NCBI GenBank assembly: GCA_035533815.1
Contig: DATLTB010000067.1
Coordinates: forward strand, 1-27,053
DNA length: 27,053 nt
Direction: 5' to 3'
Origin: JANWKA01 sp035533815
GTDB lineage: Bacteria; Bacteroidota; Bacteroidia; Chitinophagales; Chitinophagaceae
Each line of letters starts with the position of its first letter. The first letter of the stretch is position 1. The position numbers and the translations under genes were made by a program. This document shows, piece by piece, positions 22,997 through 27,053 of the stretch. The notes under the pieces are model-generated. The model was not told the DNA's origin and did no database searches. It saw nothing but the letters and a program-made list of their open reading frames with translations.

Positions 22997-25423
22997 ATGC
23001 CGGTTCAACAAAATAAGTTTGCCGTTAACACCGTGGAGGAAGCATTAGCCGCCCTTCAGGTTCAACCTGAAAAGGGGTTATCTCAGCAGGAGGCCCTACA
23101 CCGGCAGTCCACCTATGGCTTAAATGAAGTATCGGAGAAAGAGCCATCCATGGCCTTGTTGTTCCTTAAACATTTCCGGGGACTGACGGCGGTGATGCTG
23201 GAGCTGACCATTATCGTATCGATTTTCCTGCATAAGGCTGCTGATGTCTATCTGATTTCCGGCCTGATGCTGTTCAATGCAGTCATTGGTTTTATACAGG
23301 AACGGAAGGCTGCCAAAACCGTGGAGGCATTAAAAAAAAGCCTGCAGGTTACCGTTCGTATCCTGCGTGACGCAAAATGGCAGACCACCCCGGGTAATCA
23401 GCTAGTGCCGGGGGATATCATCCGGATCAGGTCAGGGGATTTTATCGCTGCTGATGTCAAAATGATCAATGGACAGGCAGGAACTGACGAATCAGCACTT
23501 ACCGGGGAATCCCAGCTCAAGGACAAGAAGGCAGGCGATATGCTTTTCTCCGGCTCCGTGGTTAAACAAGGAGAATGCAGCGCGGTGGTCACCGCAACGG
23601 GGTTACATACCACTTTCGGAAGGACGGCCCAATTGGTCCAGACGGCCAAACCCAGGCTGCATATGGAGGAAGTGGTGACCAGCGTGGTGAAAATATTATT
23701 TGCGGTGGTCATCATCTTTGTGGCCATCACGTTCACCGTTTCCTTTTTCCGCGGGGAAGCTTTTTTAACCATTCTACCCCTGTTGCTCATCTTGCTGATC
23801 TCGGCTGTGCCTGTGGCCCTGCCTGCCATGTTTGCCGTCAGCATGGCAAAAGGTTCCCGCCAGCTGGCTGAAAAAGGCATCCTGGTCAGCCGGCTGAGCG
23901 CCACAGAGGACGCAGCAACGATGACGACATTATGTATGGATAAAACGGGAACGATCACCCAGAATGAATTGTCCATTCAGGAAATCCGGGCATCTGAAAA
24001 CTTTACAGCGGATGAAGTGTTGTTGTATGGGGTGCTGGCATCGGTAACCGCAAACCATGACTCCATTGACCAGGCTTTCCTGCAAAAAGCAGCTGAACAT
24101 CATATTGATGCATCCCCTTACCGGCAGGTCTCCTTTATTCCCTTTTCAGCCGATACCCGGAAAACCGAAGCCACGGTCAGTAAGGAAGACAAGCAGTTTA
24201 CCGTCATGAAGGGGGCTTATGCCACAATCAGGGATTTATGCCAGCCGGGAAAAGACGCACCTGACGCCGTGGTCGTTCAGTGGGCAGCCAGGGGGTTCAG
24301 GGCCATGGCCGTGGCCGTGGTCAGGGATCAGGTCACGGCATTGGCAGGTGTGGTGGCATTGGCCGATCCCCCTTTAAAGGATTCTGCGCAAATGATTTCG
24401 GAAATAAAGGGGTTGGGGGTTCGGGTAAAAATGCTTACCGGCGATGCGTTACCCATTGCCCGGGAGATTGCCAGGGAAGTTGGTATGGGCGATGATATCG
24501 TCAGCGCCGCTTTACTGCGTGAAAAAACATCCATCAATGATAAACATGCCATCATCGTGGCCCATAGCGGGTTTGCAGAAGTACTACCGGAGGATAAGTT
24601 CACCATTGTCACCAACCTTCAGCAGCATCATGAAATTACCGGAATGACCGGAGACGGGGTAAACGATGCCCCGGCCCTGAAACAGGCTGAGGTGGGAATT
24701 GCCGTCAAATCGGCCACCGATATCGCCAAACAGGCAGCCAGTGTGATCCTGTTGCAGGCGGGACTGGAAAATATCATTCTCCTGATCAAGGTTGGCCGCA
24801 CCATCCATCACCGCATTGCCAACTGGGTGGTCAGCAAAATAGCCAAGACCTTGTTTACCGTGTTATTCGTTTGTGCGGCCTATCTCATCACCGGTCAGTT
24901 TGTGGTTGGGGCCTCAGATATGGTGGTGCTGTTGATTATTGTGGATTTTGTGACCCTGACCTTATCCGCCGATCAGGTGAGCGGGTCCAGGGATCCGGAA
25001 ACCTGGAATATCCGGCCGCTGGTGAAAAACGGTTTCCTGCTTGGCGTGCTGATGGTCCTGGAGAGCCTGCTTTGGTTAAGGGTGGCCAAGACAATATTTC
25101 CGATAACAGGTAGCCAGACCATGCATTCATTCGGGTTCGCTATCTTGTTTTTTGCCAGCATTTTCAATATCATCATAGTACGCACCAAGGATCATTTTTA
25201 TTCTCAGGCCCCGGCAAAAATAGTGGTTTGGGCAATAGGGGCCGATGTACTGCTGGTTTGCCTCATTTTAACCACCGGGATTCCTGGTATTTCCTCCCTT
25301 CCGGTGGCCATGACTGGGGGCACCCTGTTATATTTTGCCTTTTGTAGCTTTGTCATCAATGATCAGGTAAAGCATTTCCTGTTAAAGGGTAAAAAAATTC
25401 CACATGATGTCATTTCTTCATAA
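22997..25423 (+). CDS. P-type ATPase, P3A-like (proton-efflux type)
   Basis: 808 residues. A short N-terminal cation-ATPase domain leads to helices at about 62-80 and 85-103. The actuator domain carries TGES (169-172). The M4 region 'AVPVALPAMFAVSMAKGS' is followed by the phosphorylation motif DKTGT (Asp315), then LTGDALP and GDGVNDAP (about 550-560) in the P-domain and six C-terminal helices. 'IIVDFVTLTLSADQV' in M6 carries an Asp in the place used by plasma-membrane H+-ATPases. Length and motifs fit the prokaryotic P3A (H+-pump-like) group rather than Mg2+ pumps (P3B, about 900 residues). The transported ion is inferred. Its 3' end overlaps the MgtC/DUF4010 gene by 20 bp. No recognisable promoter was found in the 175-bp gap before it. 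Confidence 0.9.
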   Translation: MPVQQNKFAVNTVEEALAALQVQPEKGLSQQEALHRQSTYGLNEVSEKEPSMALLFLKHFRGLTAVMLELTIIVSIFLHKAADVYLISGLMLFNAVIGFIQERKAAKTVEALKKSLQVTVRILRDAKWQTTPGNQLVPGDIIRIRSGDFIAADVKMINGQAGTDESALTGESQLKDKKAGDMLFSGSVVKQGECSAVVTATGLHTTFGRTAQLVQTAKPRLHMEEVVTSVVKILFAVVIIFVAITFTVSFFRGEAFLTILPLLLILLISAVPVALPAMFAVSMAKGSRQLAEKGILVSRLSATEDAATMTTLCMDKTGTITQNELSIQEIRASENFTADEVLLYGVLASVTANHDSIDQAFLQKAAEHHIDASPYRQVSFIPFSADTRKTEATVSKEDKQFTVMKGAYATIRDLCQPGKDAPDAVVVQWAARGFRAMAVAVVRDQVTALAGVVALADPPLKDSAQMISEIKGLGVRVKMLTGDALPIAREIAREVGMGDDIVSAALLREKTSINDKHAIIVAHSGFAEVLPEDKFTIVTNLQQHHEITGMTGDGVNDAPALKQAEVGIAVKSATDIAKQAASVILLQAGLENIILLIKVGRTIHHRIANWVVSKIAKTLFTVLFVCAAYLITGQFVVGASDMVVLLIIVDFVTLTLSADQVSGSRDPETWNIRPLVKNGFLLGVLMVLESLLWLRVAKTIFPITGSQTMHSFGFAILFFASIFNIIIVRTKDHFYSQAPAKIVVWAIGADVLLVCLILTTGIPGISSLPVAMTGGTLLYFAFCSFVINDQVKHFLLKGKKIPHDVISS

Positions 25424-26687
25424 TCTTCCGCCCGCACTCATCAGCTTAGGAATTGTTTTCTTTTTTTCCCTGCTGATCGGTATGGAACAAAAGAGGCATT
25501 TTGCAGCCAAGAGCAAAACAAGTTTTGGCTCTGACCGGACCTTCACCTTTCTGGGCTTGCTGGGTTATTTGCTTGCCCTGCTTCCGTCTGTATTCTATTT
25601 TGTGGCCGGGTTAATTGCTGTTTCCGCTTTTCTGGCCATTTTCTATTTCATGAAGGTCAAAAATGGACAGGGCTTCGGGCTAACCAGCATTATCCTGGCC
25701 CTCCTGATATTCAGCATGCCCCTGGTGGTTATCCAACAGCCCCACTGGCTATCTGTATTGCTGTATGTTTTACTGCTGCTGCTGGCAGAATTGAAGGGAT
25801 ATTTTCAAACCTTTTCTGAAAAACTGGACAAGGATGAATTTTTTACCCTGAGTAAATTCATCATCATGGCAGTCCTCATTCTGCCTGTTCTTCCTGTCGG
25901 CAACATCAGTCCCTTCATTCCTGTTTCCCCCTATAAGATCTGGCTGGCCATTGTGGTTATTTCCGGGATCTCGTACTTCAGTTATCTGCTGAAGAAATTT
26001 GTCTTCCCTTCCTCAGGCCTCCTGATAACCGGTATTTTAGGCGGATTATACAGCAGTACTGCCACTACCTTCATCATCGCGCGCAAGAGTAAGGAAGAAG
26101 TCGCTTCCGCAGGACAATATGCCGGTGCAATCCTCGCGGCTACTTCCATGATGTACATCCGTATTTTTATATTGATTGTCATTTTCGATTCCCCGCTTGC
26201 CGCATTGATCTGGCCGTATTTTTTAGGACTTTTTGGGGTTTCCCTGCTGATCGCCTGGTGGATCTATCAGATTAAGGTACCGGCAGATCATTCTGCAGAA
26301 CATATTATCAATGGACATAGCAATCCGTTGGAATTTAAAATCGCCATCATGTTTGCGGCATTATACCTGCTTTTTTCCGCCCTGACCCAGCTGACCCTTC
26401 ATTACCTGGGGACAGCTGGGTTGACCGGGCTTTCCTTTTTGGTTGGTTTTACTGATATTGATCCTTTCCTGCTGAATTTATTCCAGGCGACGCATAACAT
26501 CTCCCTGGCCATGATGGGAGCAGCTACCCTGCAGGCTATGTTCAGCAATAATCTGCTGAAGATGGTGTATAGCCTGATCCTATCGGTAAAACGGGTCCGA
26601 AAACTGGTTACCTGGGGTTTTGCCTTGAATATCCTGGCTGGGATTTTGGCCATTGGGGGAATTTACCTGTTTGCAAAGCCTTTCTGA
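25404..26687 (+). CDS. MgtC/SapB and DUF4010 membrane protein
   Basis: 427 residues, with roughly 11-12 hydrophobic helices. The N-terminal third has the MgtC-type start 'SLGIVFFFSLLIGMEQKRHF' and 'TFTFLGLLGYLLALLP'. The C-terminal two thirds match DUF4010, including 'GGLYSSTATTFIIARKSKEE' and 'TDIDPFLLNLFQ'. MgtC-type proteins act in Mg2+ homeostasis and acid or ATP balance rather than as pumps; DUF4010 itself is uncharacterised. The start codons at 25404/25407 lie inside the ATPase gene, so the two are translationally coupled, recalling mgtCB. Downstream DNA is AT-rich with no clear terminator. Confidence 0.85.
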   Translation: MMSFLHNLPPALISLGIVFFFSLLIGMEQKRHFAAKSKTSFGSDRTFTFLGLLGYLLALLPSVFYFVAGLIAVSAFLAIFYFMKVKNGQGFGLTSIILALLIFSMPLVVIQQPHWLSVLLYVLLLLLAELKGYFQTFSEKLDKDEFFTLSKFIIMAVLILPVLPVGNISPFIPVSPYKIWLAIVVISGISYFSYLLKKFVFPSSGLLITGILGGLYSSTATTFIIARKSKEEVASAGQYAGAILAATSMMYIRIFILIVIFDSPLAALIWPYFLGLFGVSLLIAWWIYQIKVPADHSAEHIINGHSNPLEFKIAIMFAALYLLFSALTQLTLHYLGTAGLTGLSFLVGFTDIDPFLLNLFQATHNISLAMMGAATLQAMFSNNLLKMVYSLILSVKRVRKLVTWGFALNILAGILAIGGIYLFAKPF

Positions 26688-26927
26688 TCAGCTTCCAAGA
26701 CCCTGTTATTGATAAAAAATATGTTTTTTGCTGAATTTATAAAATATTGATTATCTTGTATGTGGATTTCTGATCTATTTTAATTACACACCCCTGTCAG
26801 GATCAAAATAATATTCGATAACCCGTTCCTTTGTAGTAACTACACAGGACCCCTAGGTAATAATTATCTCCCTAGGTTATTGGTTCTTAAATACAGTAAT
26901 AGCAAGGTAAATAAAATAGTAATGGTA
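26688..26927. other. AT-rich intergenic stretch with CCTAGG repeats
   Basis: 240 bases without a gene. CCTAGG, itself a palindrome, occurs twice (within about 26850-26877) flanking TAATAATTATC, so the pair could fold into a 6-bp stem. No T-run follows on either strand. The short A6/T6 stretches just after the MgtC gene are too weak for a convincing terminator. Confidence 0.35.
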
Positions 26928-27053
26928 TCATCCGGTTTCAAAACCGGCTATTTCCCTCAGACCACGATTGACATTCTTTCCTTGTTTGATCAAGGTGTCT
27001 ATTATGGAACGGTTCAATGCATACTGCGTGGCTCCTTTTTCAGTTTTGAACTG
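26928..27053 (-). CDS. Unidentified partial reading frame, C-terminus only
   Basis: Leftward frame open from the window edge to TGA at 26928-26930, giving 41 residues: GATQYALNRSIIDTLIKQGK, then NVNRGLREIAGFETG. It has no stop in 41 codons, a mixed helical composition and normal residues for a protein end, so it may be the C-terminus of a gene that continues past the window. I do not recognise the family. A perfect CCGGTTT/AAACCGG hairpin (26932-26947) covers the last codons before the stop. With only 41 codons it could also be open by chance. Confidence 0.45.
   Translation of the reverse strand, partial: QFKTEKGATQYALNRSIIDTLIKQGKNVNRGLREIAGFETG

Noticed and set aside
1..27053. CRISPR array, tRNA, rRNA or insertion sequence
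   Set aside because: No regularly spaced repeats, cloverleaf-like sequences, rRNA segments or transposase genes were seen on reading both strands; a covariance-model search was not possible.

Overview
The window reads as chromosomal DNA of a member of the Bacteroidota. Evidence for this: starts are preceded by A/T-rich leaders with almost no Shine-Dalgarno sequence; several outer-membrane beta-barrels end in an aromatic residue; the cluster parA-parB-DUF5683-dapB, known from that phylum, is present; and a complete sufA-sufBCDSE-DUF59 iron-sulfur locus is present. I cannot place it below phylum level.

Region by region. (1) 1-5065 is strikingly AT-rich and sparse. It holds a leftward three-gene envelope operon (4-TM membrane protein, YceI, outer-membrane barrel; 1418-3825) behind a possible Crp/Fnr-type palindrome. 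It also holds two decayed genes that I recovered by reading the minus strand in all frames: a PRC-barrel gene (973-1361) broken by a stop, a frameshift and an expanded TTGA repeat, and the C-terminal part of a VIT1/CCC1-type transporter (4272-4611). A 51-aa antitoxin-like gene and tandem hairpins near the left edge complete this region. (2) 5066-9421: base composition moves to near-balanced GC. An OprB-like carbohydrate porin converges on a leftward set of FMN reductase, membrane-anchored metallophosphoesterase and an outer-membrane barrel. (3) 9675-13537: rightward UPF0173 metallo-hydrolase, then the tightly packed parA-parB-DUF5683-dapB cluster (chromosome partitioning, envelope protein, lysine/DAP synthesis). 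(4) 13541-14491: leftward SDR-type L-threonine 3-dehydrogenase, divergent from kdsA. (5) 14540-16541: kdsA (lipopolysaccharide Kdo synthesis), a GNAT acetyltransferase and a variant SDR. (6) 16654-22821: the SUF Fe-S assembly locus, sufA then sufBCDSE and a DUF59/SufT-like gene. (7) 22997-26687: a P3A-like P-type ATPase overlapping an MgtC/DUF4010 membrane protein. (8) The right edge carries an unidentified partial reading frame.

Taken together, most of the window is housekeeping DNA in compact operons, with overlapping or nearly abutting genes. The AT-rich left end behaves like an accessory or relic region: stress- and metal-related genes are there both intact and as fragments. The most rewarding points are the PRC-barrel relic with its tetranucleotide expansion, the VIT1 relic, the YceI envelope operon with its candidate operator, and the P-type ATPase/MgtC-DUF4010 pair. 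I did not find a clear new defence, mobile or RNA-guided system.
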